Made by a program: the position numbers and the translations under genes. A stretch of 64,000 bases of DNA from Conchocele bisecta (taxonomy: Eukaryota; Mollusca; Bivalvia; Lucinida; Thyasiridae), in the NCBI GenBank assembly GCA_029237695.1, contig CM055268.1:49122418-49186417 (forward strand), given 5' to 3'. Below are positions 46,413-57,980 of the stretch, piece after piece. A model generated the notes under the pieces. The model was not told the origin of the DNA. It did no database searches and saw nothing but the letters and a program-made list of their open reading frames with translations. Within the stretch, counting starts at the first letter, position 1, and each line of letters starts with the position of its first letter.

Positions 46413-47009
46413 GGTTTCATAAAAGTTCATAAATTTGCATAAATTATCCAGATAAGAAAATTTGTGAAATATGTACTTCAGCCAGCTAAACGTGCGTAAC
46501 CTGGCAGAGTCAATGGCTGCTTGTCTGGCACATTCCGTCCACGGACGTTTGCCGGTTCTTACCGCAGGAAATTGTTTCCCATCGTAAATATACCGAGCTG
46601 GCAAAATAAACATTAGCGCTGGTATTTCTCAACTTGGCACACTTGCAGTCTGCTATCGTGTCGCCCCGGGCCGGCAACTGTACGTCAGCTGGCACCGGGG
46701 CCATGACAACACGGACATACTCCCGCCAAAACCAGCGCCGCTCTTCACTGCGGGACAGTCATTCACTTCCGGATCGCCGATTTAATACCGGTTCCACGCA
46801 TGCTCATATCTCCTGTATAGGAGCGAATGTAGCAGGGCAACAGTTGCACGTGAAAGAACAGGAAGTGACGTACGGTTTCAGGCTGGTATATACCAGACGT
46901 AGACATTTGCTTTTGTTTCACACAGGCGCCTGTCTCATTTATTGGGATATTGAACTACATGTACATACTATAGTTGGCTTGGCTACCGAGTTCATATATA
47001 TTGTTTACG

Positions 47010-47151
47010 AAAGCAAGCAGCTTGGTTGGCTGAGCCTGAGCTCTGCTACAGCTCAGGCACAGCCAATCAAACTGCTTGATTGCTAGTTTATATTGCCAAT
47101 AGACGTTCAGAACATTGACATCTGGGCAAGATTAACGCAGACGATGGTGTA
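47010..47151. mobile_element. Family I MITE (I11), left end missing
   Basis: GGTTGGCTGAGCCTGAGCTC ... ATTAACGCAGACGATGGTGTA. Confidence 0.8.
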
Positions 47152-47224
47152 GCGCATGTCATTGTATTATTCCCCTGTCGTTTGCGGACATGTTATTCCA
47201 CTATTCCACGGATGTGCCAGCAAG

Positions 47225-47545
47225 CGCGGATCCACAATTTCGGGTTGTGGGGGGGGTGTAACTATTTTGCAATACTTGACTATATTATCGAACGTTCGTA
47301 GACCGTGCAGAGCTCGGGATAGCGCTAGGGGGGTCCGGGGGCATTCCCTCCCTCGAAAAAAAAATGAAATCTACATAGCATTTCCTGCGTTCTGGTGCAT
47401 TTTGTAGCAAAAATAAACAATAAATTCGCAACGCGAACGTAGAAACGTGCCTTGTAACTTGTAAAAAATCTTTACACGGCGAATTTTAGGGGGGGGGGAT
47501 GAGCGAGCGCCGGGTCCCCCCCCCCCCCTGAATCCGCCCATGGTC
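47225..47545. mobile_element. Degenerate element with poly-G/poly-C tracts
   Basis: GCGCGGATCCACAATTTCGGG, then GGGGGGTCCGGGGGCATTCC, and finally CCCCCCCCCCTGAATCCGCC. A similar GC run is at 36355-36420. Confidence 0.45.
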
Positions 47546-47658
47546 AGTATAGTAGTTTTGTCATGGTTATCAGTATATACTATTATATATAATTCCAATT
47601 GAAAATGGCAATTGACAATGAAACTTGGCATTTGAGTATGGGGTCATACAAATTAATT

Positions 47659-47675
47659 TATTATTATTATTTTTA

Positions 47676-47739
<64 letters not shown>

Positions 47740-47740
47740 G
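47659..47740. repeat. (TTA)n microsatellite
   Basis: Over twenty ATT/TTA units, nearly perfect. Confidence 0.95.
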
Positions 47741-47981
47741 CATAGTGCAGTGATGAGACTTAAAACTACTACCGCCAACATTATCACAATTGGATTTCAA
47801 TATTAATCAGCCATTAGAAATTACTGATGACAATGCTGTCATCAATATTGACTGCATTATGCATGGATTTGCGTGTCCATCGTCCGCCAGGGACATTTGG
47901 TATCTATCACAGATGAATTAAATAATTATCAGTTTAACTACGGTAGGGTCATTTATTTGAACTGTACCCAATATAGACTAC

Positions 47982-48593
47982 ATTGCTTTAGTGGATATGT
48001 CATACGGAATGAAGTTTGTTTTATGTTTTCATAAATCAGTATAAGCATAACCGATGTCAGAACCATAGACAATGGCCAACTGTTCTGGCATGTAGGGCCA
48101 ACTGTTAATTTCATTTTATAAAAGGTTTCATTTCTTATCTAATTCATAATACAACTTTATTAAATATATAATTTCATTTTATAAAATGATTTATTTCTTC
48201 TCGGATTGTCGAAAAATGTTCTGAACTCACTGTAGAAATCATACGGAAGTGTATTTCATCTTGGAAATCACGACAGGGGACATATTGGCCATCTATTTTA
48301 GTAGAAACTAGAAAAGTGTTGATATGAGATGTGTAAGTAAAATGTTAATTCTGCAACTAGTTTTTCAATTATACACATTTTAAGTGTGTGTACGTTTTTG
48401 CTGGGCCACCCAATATGCATTGCTTTAGTGGATATGTCATACGGAACGAAGTTTGTTCTTCTGTTTTCATAAATCAAGACGCATAACATGCACACCGGTG
48501 TCAGAACCATAGACAATGGCCAACTGTTAATTTCATTTTATAAAAGGTTTCATTTCTTATCTAATTCATAATACAACTTTATTAAATATATAA
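47982..48593. repeat. Direct duplication of about 180 bases
   Basis: TTTAGTGGATATGTCATACG ... AACTTTATTAAATATATAA appears at 47982-48168 and again at 48416-48593; copy 1 carries a small extra CAACTGTTC duplication. Confidence 0.85.
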
Positions 48594-48596
48594 TGA

Positions 48597-48786
48597 TTAA
48601 ACCTTTCAACCCTACATGCCAGAAAGCCAATCAGTATGTGCAATCACTGTAGATCCAGATGAACCGGCTCGTAACGAGCCGGCTCATCAGGATCTGCAGC
48701 ATTTGTCACTCAATGAATATTCACCTCTAAAGAAATTCACATTTTGTCATTAATGGAATAGTCAAGAAATTCACATGATCAGTTAA
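48597..48786. mobile_element. Family C element (C4)
   Basis: TTAAACCTTTCAACCCTAC; core GAACCGGCTCGTAACGAGCC is perfect. The right terminal repeat was not found, so the end coordinate is uncertain. Confidence 0.65.
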
Positions 48787-48891
48787 TCATGACAGCAGTA
48801 AGTTCATGCCAGTCCACTAAAATGTCCTGATTCTGGTTAGAACGAACCATGATGCAATGCCCAAAATATTCGACTGTTCGTCGGTAATGTT

Positions 48892-49118
48892 TACACTACT
48901 GCCGACGCTAATCTTGCTGATATCTGTCGATTGTTTCATTGCAAAATAAATGTACTTGAATATTATGCTTGAAATCAAGCAGCTTGATTGTCTGAGCCTG
49001 AGTTGTTCTACAGCTCAGGCTCAGGCAATCAAACTGCTTGATTGCGAGTTGAGACTGCCAATATATAGATCCTCAGAAACATTGACATCTGGGCAAGATT
49101 AACGCAGGCGGTTGTGTG
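48892..49118. mobile_element. Family I MITE (I12), full length
   Basis: TACACTACTGCCGACGC to AACGCAGGCGGTTGTGTG. Confidence 0.85.
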
Positions 49119-49522
49119 CCCAAATGTTCCTGTGACTACAAGTGCTGAATCAGAGGATATGAGGCCCCCGGTTGAAGAAGTATACCCTATGGCGTCTGTT
49201 GCCAGTGTAGACCGAGGTCAGTCAACGAACCCGTGCTCTTTCACCATTGACTGGGCCATTCCCTATTCAACAGCCCTGCTATTTCTGACATGCAAAATAG
49301 CATTGCCCGTTGCAAGTTTGGGCGACACTAATGACGAAAAGAGCATCGGATCAAGATGTGTAACCAGTTTTCGGTCTAAATATTCAATGTTTCATATGCA
49401 ATGATACAACGCACGTTGAATGGCGGGGTGTCACGTAGCAACATCGATTGTGTTAAACGTACTCCAGTCGCGGACAGATACGGTGACTGGGGACTTATAG
49501 TACGGATAGTGAAATCACAACT

Positions 49523-49759
49523 GAAAAGTGGCCGTAACGGGGGAAATGGTGTTTATCACATTTGATGTCACTCTAGCTTCGGGCAGTCTTGCTTCATGCT
49601 GGTAAGGGTCTAGACGCCTTGTTAGAAGCATGAATGGTATATCACTGAGTAACAGCGAGCAGTGAAGAGCCAGACCAGACTGCGCGGACGCGCAGGCTGG
49701 CCTGGGACTACACTTCTCACAAATGCCACACGCCCATTTATTTCTCCAGTCACAACCCA
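49523..49759. mobile_element. Family J element (J9), diverged
   Basis: GTTAGAAGCATGAATGG, GACGCGCAGGCTGGCCTGGG and TTTCTCCAGTCACAACCCAT. Confidence 0.65.
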
Positions 49760-50049
49760 TCTGAATCCAAGTAACCACAACACGGGCATATATTGACGCC
49801 GTTTATGAATGAGTCATATTTATATAGTGTTAAATAAGACGTATTATATAAAAGAAATAAAAATACAACTAAGTCAAGAGTTATGTTTCCAACCAGAGGT
49901 ATAGCCTATACTGACGTATATCTCTGTTCTATATAACGCACAATGCCCGCCAGTGTAAAAAGAAATGATCAAAAGGACATTAAATGCAGAGTTTGGTATA
50001 GCACCGAATTCGCACAAGAAGTCTCAGCCTTTTTTACAAGTGCTTATTA

Positions 50050-50302
50050 AATACAGTATTTAGATTCCCAGAAAATACCTGGTGGGCGGAGCTTGAAAAA
50101 TATGGACTAACTTATTAGAACATGTAAACATAATTATAACATGTATTTAGCATATTATTTGTTACATGTATACAGACACTGTATTATTTATAGTGTCATG
50201 TTGTTTGACCTGAGTGAATAAACGAACATTTGAAATTTGAAGAAAAAAAACATTAAAATTAACAAATCTGTTAATTTTAATGTTTTTTTCCTTCAAATTT
50301 CA
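50050..50302. repeat. Possible LINE 3' tail ending in a 72-base hairpin
   Basis: CCTGAGTGAATAAACGAAC resembles a retrotransposon 3' end. It runs into a hairpin (50231-50302) of TGAAATTTGAAG and its inverse. Confidence 0.35.
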
Positions 50303-50514
50303 CTTTAGTTTTCACAAAGTTTTACTTTAGTTCAACTTGTAAATACTTAATGGAACTATGAGTACGTGACTGTATATTTAAAGTGTTACCTCTCCCCCAA
50401 TACGGACATGGCAGAGGGTGCCATGGACAATACAATGCACACGTGCATTGGCAATATAGTATAATTATATACGTTCAATTAAATGTAGCAGTACAGAAAG
50501 GGAGATAATCCCAA

Positions 50515-50969
50515 TACAGTGGGGTCAGCGTGTAAGTGCACACACGAACGAACACGACAGGTTGGAACCAATGTGTATTTCATGTATAAAACAAAATGAA
50601 ATATTTTTCTGCATTTTTTCTAATTTCGCATCAAAAGTGTATGTTGTTACCACTCAGTTGAACCGTCTCGGCGAGACGGTTCAACTGAGTGGTAACAACA
50701 TACATTTTGGGTGGGTAGCGAACCAACCTGTCGTGTTCGTTCGTGTGTGCACTTACACGCTGACCCCACTGTATTTCATGTATAAAAAAAAATCTAAATA
50801 TTTTTCTGATTCTTTCTCATTTCGCATAAAAAGTGTATGTTGTTACCACTCAGTTGAACCGTCTCGGCGAGACGGTTCAACTGAGTGGTAACAACACACA
50901 CTTTGGGTGGGTAACAAACTAACCTGTCGTGTTCGTTGGTGTGTGCACTTACACGCTGACCCCACTGTA
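50515..50969. repeat. Nested A/B composite array
   Basis: Order: A left arm (50515-50571), spacer, B hairpin (50633-50708), A right arm (50723-50773), spacer, B hairpin (50829-50904), A right arm (50921-50969). The spacer-B-A unit of about 197 bases is tandem and matches 32486-32682. Confidence 0.92.
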
Positions 50970-51009
50970 TGTAGGTATCTTCCTTGTTTTGATACATTCG
51001 CGCGTGTTA

Positions 51010-51312
51010 TAGAGAATAGTAGGTTAGTGCCGTGAATGGGAAAATATCTGGCAAGGCTCAGGAAACGGGATGGGCGAGGCTCTCTGCCGAGCACATCCCG
51101 TTTCCGTGCCGCGCCAGATATTTTTTCCCATTCACGGCACTAACCTACTATTCTATTTATCCCGTCAACACATATACATGGCTTTAAAATTCAAAGAAAT
51201 AATCCCAGCAACTGCACATATTCATACGCAGTGAGTAGATCGTATTGACAGGATATCAAAAATGTTTCACGGCACCGTGTTTCACGGCACATACGCACTG
51301 TGTTGACGGGAT
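51010..51312. mobile_element. Family K element (K3)
   Basis: Hairpin GAATAGTAGGTTAGTGCCG and inverse, then ATCCCGTCAACAC, ending GTGTTGACGGGAT. Confidence 0.9.
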
Positions 51313-51321
51313 AAACATGCT

Positions 51322-51586
51322 TATCCCGTCAACACAGCGAGTATGTGCCGTGAAACACGGTGCCGTGAAACATTTTTGATATCCAGTCAATACAATTTTT
51401 GCATTTTACAGCCATTTGTAGGTGTTGACGGGATAAATAGAATAGTAGGTTTGTGCCGTGAATAGTAAAACATATCTGGCGCGGCACGGAAACGGGATGT
51501 GCTCGGCAGAGCCTCGCCCATCCCGTTTCCTGAGCCTTGCCAGATATGTTTTCCCATTCACGGCACTAACCTACTATTCTCTATAT
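51322..51586. mobile_element. Family K element (K4), opposite orientation to K3
   Basis: Begins ATCCCGTCAACACAGCG only about ten bases after K3 ends; hairpin at the far end. Confidence 0.9.
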
Positions 51587-52140
51587 TATCTTCTTATCGC
51601 TTTGGTAAAATCGTATCTCGGATATTTTATGAAATATGTCTTGCCATGGAAGCCATGGTGCGCCGTGGCACTATATTGTGCCATTTTAGTTACTGGCTGT
51701 TGTATATTGTAGGCTGAAAGACTAATATTCCACCGACGATCGCCTCGAGTGTGTAAGAAACACCGTTTTGATTCTCTAAGTGGAATGGTTTTCTGGGGGA
51801 GGCCCGCCCCTGCATGGTATTCTTAATATAGACACCCCATATGCGCATGCGTTTCTCTAAAGCAGGTTGATAAACTGTGCATACTTCATAGCATATTATG
51901 TGAAAATGGTATGCCAAAACTGAAACTCTATGATCTGTACACACAGCCTGTGTGTTTTGTCCAGTTCTCGAACACTTGCTGAACAACAGAAAATAAATCA
52001 CGCAGAATTAGCAAAATGTGTTGTTTCCTCGGGCGGCCTGCAATTGATAGGCGACCGTAACATCTGTCGTGCGCTACAAAATCTCACGTTTTTAATTAAG
52101 ACTGACTTTTTTGCTATCTGTAGCTGTGTGTGCTCACCGC

Positions 52141-52282
52141 GTACATTATATTTCTAAATAAGATAATCAAAGTCGTACATTATATTTATAAATAAGATAA
52201 TCAAAGTCGTACATTATATTTCTAAATAAGATAATCAAAGTCGTACATTATATTTCTAAATAAGATAATCAAAGTCGTACAT
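52141..52282. repeat. 34-base minisatellite, four units
   Basis: GTACATTATATTTCTAAATA plus AGATAATCAAAGTC, four times; one unit has TTATAA for TTCTAA. Confidence 0.95.
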
Positions 52283-52539
52283 GTACCGCAAAAGAACCAA
52301 ATTACAAAAACAAATAATAATAAATGCACCGAATATTGTTCGTGGCGACCATGGATGTCTGGTGACTATACTAGCGGCTCGGCCGGGAACATCCAGGCCA
52401 GTGTGTATAAAACCTGCTGAGCACAGTCGGATTTCGATTGTGACCAAGGTTATTGACAACAATATAAAAAATACCTTTAGTAGTACTCTACTGTCAGGTT
52501 TATGACGCATTCGTCTCGACTACAGTCTCGAAAGTGTCC

Positions 52540-52640
52540 TCGAAATCAGGCAGTTTGTTTGGCCGAGACTAAGCACAGCCAATCAAACTACCTGATTTCG
52601 AGCGGGAGTTTTGAGTCCATGTGCATGCGTTCAGAAACTG
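52540..52640. mobile_element. Family N MITE
   Basis: CGAAATCAGGCAGTTTGTTT and AATCAAACTACCTGATTTCG, centre TAAGCACAG. Confidence 0.75.
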
Positions 52641-52919
52641 TTTTATACTCACGTGACCTAGATTAGTGCTTATAAAAAATTGCAGTACGTACTCGGTATT
52701 TGGTGCTCTCAGTATTAATACCTTTGACTGGATTTTTTGCGACGTATTTGTATTCACAATACACAAAATCAACACCTTTTCAACAATATCAGTGCATCTA
52801 GTCCTCCAAATCAATGAGTCAAATTGTCAAATGTACCCCAACACGTTTATAATCACGTTACCATATCTCTTCTGCAGTACCAAAATGGTGTTACAGTAAC
52901 GTTCTATCTAGACGGGAAT

Positions 52920-53228
52920 AAGAGAATAGTAGGTTAGTGCCGTGAATGGGAAAATATATATGGCAAGGCTCAGGAAACGAGATGGGCGAGGCTCTGTCGA
53001 GCACATCCCGTTTCCGTGCCGCGCCAGATATTTTTTCCCATTCATGGCACTAACCTACTATTCTATTTATCCCGTCAACACCTACAAATAGCTTTAAAAT
53101 GCAATAAAAATAACCTCAGCCACCGCACATATTCATACGCAGTGATTAGGTCGTATTGACAGGATATCAAAATTGTTTCACGGCACCGTGTTTCACGGCA
53201 CATATATACGCACTGTGTTAACGGGATA
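52920..53228. mobile_element. Family K element (K5)
   Basis: GAGAATAGTAGGTTAGTGCC to GTGTTAACGGGAT, with CGGCACCGTGTTTCACGGCA. Confidence 0.9.
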
Positions 53229-53378
53229 ACAGAGAGTGGTGCGTCGTGAGACATCAATAATACAGAGACGACGGCCAGGTTTACACGTCCGATTCACACC
53301 CTCGCTGATTGACGGAGAGGCGGCCGTTATTGTATTGTCTATACTGACGGCTGGAACTGGTTACTTGATTATACAATT

Positions 53379-53612
53379 ACTGAGCATTTTCTGCAATTTT
53401 ATGATCGGAATCAGGCAGTTTGATTGGCCGTGACTGAGCCGTGCTCAGTCTCGGCCAATCAAATTGCCTGGTTGTTTAGAGCAATATGTTCAGAACGTTT
53501 CATGTTCTTCAAGCTTAGTCTCGAAAATATAACATTTTGTTGGCTGTGCTCAGTCTCTGCAAATCAAGGTGCCTGATTCTGACTGTGCTCAAGACTATTT
53601 TCAGAACGTTTT
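53379..53612. mobile_element. Two adjacent family N MITEs
   Basis: CAGGCAGTTTGATTGGCCG with its inverse (53379-53502), then a worn second copy with GTGCTCAGTCTCTGC (53515-53612); both end in CAGAACGTTT. Confidence 0.7.
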
Positions 53613-54521
53613 ACTGAAGTGATAAACGTATCTGCTAAAAAGTCAGCATATTTTCGTTTCTAGCTAGGCAGAATCTGGTTTTAAATTGCTCTATGTCGAT
53701 TGCTCTATACATCGTTTGGCACTGTATTTGAATAATCCCATATGGATATTTGACCGGCCATACTAATCTGAGACCAGCATGAAATATAAAAAATATCATC
53801 ACACCCCGATATCTCCAATACAAAAATACACTGAAAATGACAACCACTGTCTAGACATAGCAAAGGCCATAGCACAGGCCAGCACCCTGGTAACGACATG
53901 TATAGTGTATACCGATTGAGTCATCGGCGACTTTCCCAAGATCCCTGAAACTAGTTTCAATCACATAAACTCGGAGATAATGATAAAATCAATGTCGGGA
54001 GGTAATATATCAAAGGAAAATGTCTATTTCATAAGCACGGTGTTTTGGCAAATAATAGAAGCAATTATGAAGACAACTTTCAATCGACGAGATGAGAGAG
54101 GTTTTGACATTCCAGTTGAATTCGGATAAGCAGACAGCGAGATCGGGTTTCCAACGAACTGTCACTTCCACATGTCCCCGTGAATAATTCTCAACTGTCG
54201 ACAGGCTCGTTACACAACAGACCTTCTCCTTTGTGGACTTGGTGCGGAAAACGACATTTGAATAACAATTAATACAACTCGTATTTGGTTAAACCACTAA
54301 ATCGCGGTCCCGACAAACGGGTAGTTTCTAAAAGCTCTGTCAGCTATGTCTGTTAAATGGTTTGCCCCAAGAGTAGCGGGCCTGGACTGCATTTTTATAT
54401 TCCGTCACCAATTAAAACTTTTAGGCATATAATGTATGTATGTGTTTGGCATCATTTGCCCAACATAACATGTACATTGCCTTTTTTTTTACTTGTATAA
54501 TCATACCTGCTGCTCTCTTCA

Positions 54522-54747
54522 TTAGCCCTTTCACCCTTAAATATATCAATTGATCTGCTTTAATATTCTAATCCATATTAATATTAGACTATTCCATTCC
54601 CAAAAAAAAGGTGTCTCGTTTAAAAAATAAATCAAAACAATGACAAACGCTGCAGATCCTGATGAGACGGCTCGTTACGAGCCGGCTCATCTGGATCTAC
54701 AGTGTTTGCAAATGCTAATTGTTTGTATGTATGGTTGAATGGGTTAA
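54522..54747. mobile_element. Family C MITE (C5)
   Basis: TTAGCCCTTTCACCC to GGTTGAATGGGTTAA; same core mismatch as C2 and C3. Confidence 0.88.
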
Positions 54748-55231
54748 ACTCACCAGGAGACAGATATCGCCGGTAATATTATTGTACTACAGTTTCATTT
54801 ACTTGCATGCATCGCTTCGACAGTAATATTCTACGCGAACGTAGTCAATATACGAAACAAAATGTTTGGAAAGAGATTCTGGCGTAATCAAAAGATTAAA
54901 GCACACTTTCTCGAGCACGACGTTAGGCGATTAGGAAGAATTAAGTGACATGAATACTCGTTTTGATGTCATCGGGCAAATTGAACAAGAAATTGTTTAT
55001 AATCGCTAGTGTAAACATTTGACAGAACAGCGGTGGAGGGTGACGCTACTGTGTGGGAGGGGTGTTACAAGATCAACATTCGTTTGCAATTAGCTAGTTG
55101 ACGCGATTGCCTAATTGATTGGGTGTTGGGCAATTGAAGGGAAAACTTAATGAGAAAGAACATAATTTTATACGCCATTGTATCGCGTGACATCGAACTG
55201 AACTGAACCAGGGGACGGTCTGAAATTCTAG

Positions 55232-55440
55232 TACAGCGAAACCTTTCTAAACCGGACACCCATGGTGTCCGGCTTAGAGAGGTTTCACTTTAAATCAGAC
55301 ATTTGAACATGCTGAGCCATAGCGGTGTGCTATGCGATCACGAACAGACAGTATCACCTGAGACAAATGACCAAGAAACTCATAAATAATAAGATCACAG
55401 GTGCTGTCTTGGTGTCCGGTTTAGGGAGGTTCCATTGTAC
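55232..55440. mobile_element. Family H element (H8)
   Basis: Hairpin (55232-55290), a middle with TGAGCCATAGCGGTGTGC, and a single right arm GTGTCCGGTTTAGGGAGG ending TTGTAC. Confidence 0.87.
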
Positions 55441-55622
55441 CTCTATAGAGCGTCTGTAGAAACATGTATACAGGTTGACCAAGCATGCAAATGGAACATG
55501 CACCAACATTAAAGCCAACATTCAGAATGTGGTTAGTATACACAAACTAGAAAGTGAACTTGACATAACCTCCACCTCAACTGAAATACTTGATGATAGT
55601 CAGGCCTGTGTTTATAATAATT

Positions 55623-55753
55623 TCATGAGCATGTGCTCCATTCTCATGCTCGAAATCAGGATGTTTGCTTGGTCGAGGCTGAGCTGTGCTCAGTCTCGGC
55701 CAAGCAATCTGCCTGGTTTCGGGTACAAGTTTGGAGAACGTACTTAGAACGGT
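55623..55753. mobile_element. Family N MITE
   Basis: ATGAGCATGTGCTCCATTC to GTACTTAGAACGG; core TTGGTCGAGGCTGAGCTGTG and inverse. Confidence 0.8.
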
Positions 55754-55886
55754 TTTAATCACTGGCCTTGATACCCCAATACGCCCGAGTCACGGTGCTG
55801 GCTGATAGAAAATAGTCACAGACAAATCCATGGTCATTCTCCATCATCCATGCACGATAATGTTGTTACTTGTGCCACCAGCGAAT

Positions 55887-55963
55887 TGTTGCGAAACGTA
55901 ACTCTTGAAATCTACTCCCGGACGGTACTGGAGTAGATTACAAGAGTTACTGTTCGTAACTAA
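55887..55963. repeat. Family L hairpin (L3)
   Basis: GTTGCGAAACGTAACTCTTG and its imperfect inverse, centre CCCGGACGGTACTGG. Confidence 0.82.
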
Positions 55964-55995
55964 CTATCGAACAGAACAGGGACTGTGATAATAAC

Positions 55996-56111
55996 ACTTT
56001 CTGAGCACATTCTCTAGATTTTTATTCGAAATAAGGCAATGTGATTGGTCAACGAGACCAATCAAACTTCCTGATTTCGTGCGTGAGAACGATAGACATG
56101 CTCAGAAAGTT
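55996..56111. mobile_element. Family N MITE
   Basis: TGAGCACATTCTCTAG to ACATGCTCAGAAAG; core GATTGGTCAACGAGACCAATC. Confidence 0.75.
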
Positions 56112-56432
56112 GTATAATCACAAACTCAGATTGTGATATCAATGTGTGACTGAAGATTGGTTTGTATATCTACACTGTTCGTCAATGGTACAATAACCTT
56201 TCTATCAGCTAGTGGTTTGTAATAAGTCGTATCTAAGTTTCCTTTATTGTCAACATGCTTATCGATGTACATGAACTTGAAATCAGTAAACGAGTTTTAA
56301 TAAATATCATACTAAATCACGTATGTAAGATCTTCATTATAATTAGGAAACTCAGATCCGACTATCGATGAGTTTGTACTCGGGCGTACACCAATCTATG
56401 TATAATGACCCTAGCCCCGGCACCAATGTTAC

Positions 56433-56492
56433 CTGTAAGTTTTCATTTTCGGTGGAAATTAGAAGTTTGTCATGAACACCCGGAACGGCATT
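56433..56492 (-). CDS. Candidate isolated 60-base exon, unknown gene
   Basis: On the minus strand a strong pyrimidine-rich tract ends in TTTTTACAG, followed by 60 bases and then the donor GTAACA. The 20 codons are open in phase 0 and read NAVPGVHDKLLISTENENLQ. It is more GC-balanced than its flanks and does not overlap any repeat family I defined. I do not recognise the protein and found no partner exon nearby. It could be an exon of a neighbouring minus-strand gene, a far-upstream exon of the TFAP2 transcription unit, or chance. Confidence 0.35.
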
Positions 56493-56987
56493 CTGTAAAA
56501 ACAACAACAACAACACTGTACGTAGTTATCTCCATATAAACATTATTTGCCGACAAATGGTTAATTAGGAAGTCGAAAACAACAATTCCTTCTAGAAATG
56601 TATTATTTGAGCACACACATGATATTCTATATGTCATGTGTGTTGTGTATTATAGTTGCGAGTTTCGCAAAACAGTGTAATATAACATTTATTATAAATC
56701 TTGTGTAAATAAAAGAAATATTTCTTACCGATATTTTCCCAAATATTTTCAGAATGACAGTAGCAATTTTAACTTCATTTGTTTATCTTAGTTCTGATGG
56801 TCAAAATTAAACGAATACAGATTGGCAACCTCTATGTTTACGACATTTATTTTGGAGAATAAATCGGGGATATACATTTTCAGAAGTCCAAAAAGTCTGG
56901 CTAATGGCTTTCTTGCTTTTAGCGAGTATATTTGGAGTTTGCAAGTTTATTCGCCTATAAATTGCCAAATCATCGTTTATTCCTTAA

Positions 56988-57980
56988 GGCTTGGTCACAA
57001 CGAACCCACGACGCATTTGTGCCACGACACGACACGGCAAATCGTGGGTCATCGGGGGTCGTCGCCAGACAGTCCTACGAAATTTTGAGCATCGTGGCAT
57101 CGACTTGCCGTCGTGAGGAAAAATTGGACATGCACCTTTTTTGTTCGACGATTTTTTTGTGGTTTCTATGTCTTGTGGCTGTCGTGCGATAAATATCTTG
57201 TCGTGGGTACCATTTTTCGTCAAACAATCTTACGACTGTCGCACCATTGTCGCAGGACAGTCGTGAGACAGTTGCAAGATTGTCTTAAGAATATTATATT
57301 TCGTAAGAGGCTCACACAACATTGCAAGTCTGTCGTGCGTTAGTCTTTCGTTCGTCTTGCAACATATTTTCGTTTATTGAGGGGTATATAGCTCGGACGA
57401 ATGAACGCTTGGAAATAAAAACTGTCTGTCGTCGCTGAGAGAGGATGGCTATTCCACCTGAGCGACTACGCCTGACCCTGCTGAGGGGGAGTCTGGCGGA
57501 ACTCCAGCACGAGCATAATATAGTGCTGTTGGCGTTGAATTTGCAAAAGTTGAATAAAATAAAGTGACAAATGTCAACAATTCGGGCAGAACTTCGATGT
57601 TTCCACTGAAAAATCTCGGGAGCAAATGGCGGGCAACAGACCGGGCCTCGTTATGTAGTCGGGAGACGGACGCGCGAGCGTCCCACGAGTGACCCACGAC
57701 TTTTGTGCGGCAGTCTTGCGTGAAAAACAGCCTCCCGACAATGCCCGACAACTCACGGTGGTCCCACGACTGTCGCACAACTGACTTGCGACACACCCAT
57801 GACATAATCACGACATATCTTTTTTTTCTGTCGCGTCCCCATCGCCAAACCATCTTTAATGTGTCGTAGCCTTTGTGACCACTCAAAATAGATTTCGGGC
57901 ATGTTGCAAGATCTGGCCACGACAAATATGTTATGGGTCTACCACGACAAAATTTCGTACGATCCGTTGTGCCCGGGGCA
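56988..57980. mobile_element. Possible degenerate inverted-repeat transposon rich in GTCGTG/CACGAC
   Basis: The left half repeatedly carries GTCGTGGG-like strings and the right half CCCACGAC-like strings. TACGAAATTTTG occurs in both halves in opposite orientation (near 57074 and near 57950). Near the ends GTCACAACG faces CGTTGTGCCC. A 202-codon minus-strand frame runs through 58057-57449 (residues such as VARHLLPRFFSGNIEVLPEL). I cannot assign it to a family, and it may be an accident of the repeat. GC content is well above that of the neighbours. Confidence 0.4.

Noticed and set aside
47570..47800. Asparagine-rich protein
   Set aside because: A poly-Asn frame from the (TTA)n microsatellite.
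52141..52282. Four spaced repeats as a CRISPR-like array
   Set aside because: The 34-base units are directly adjacent with no spacers, and the window is eukaryotic.
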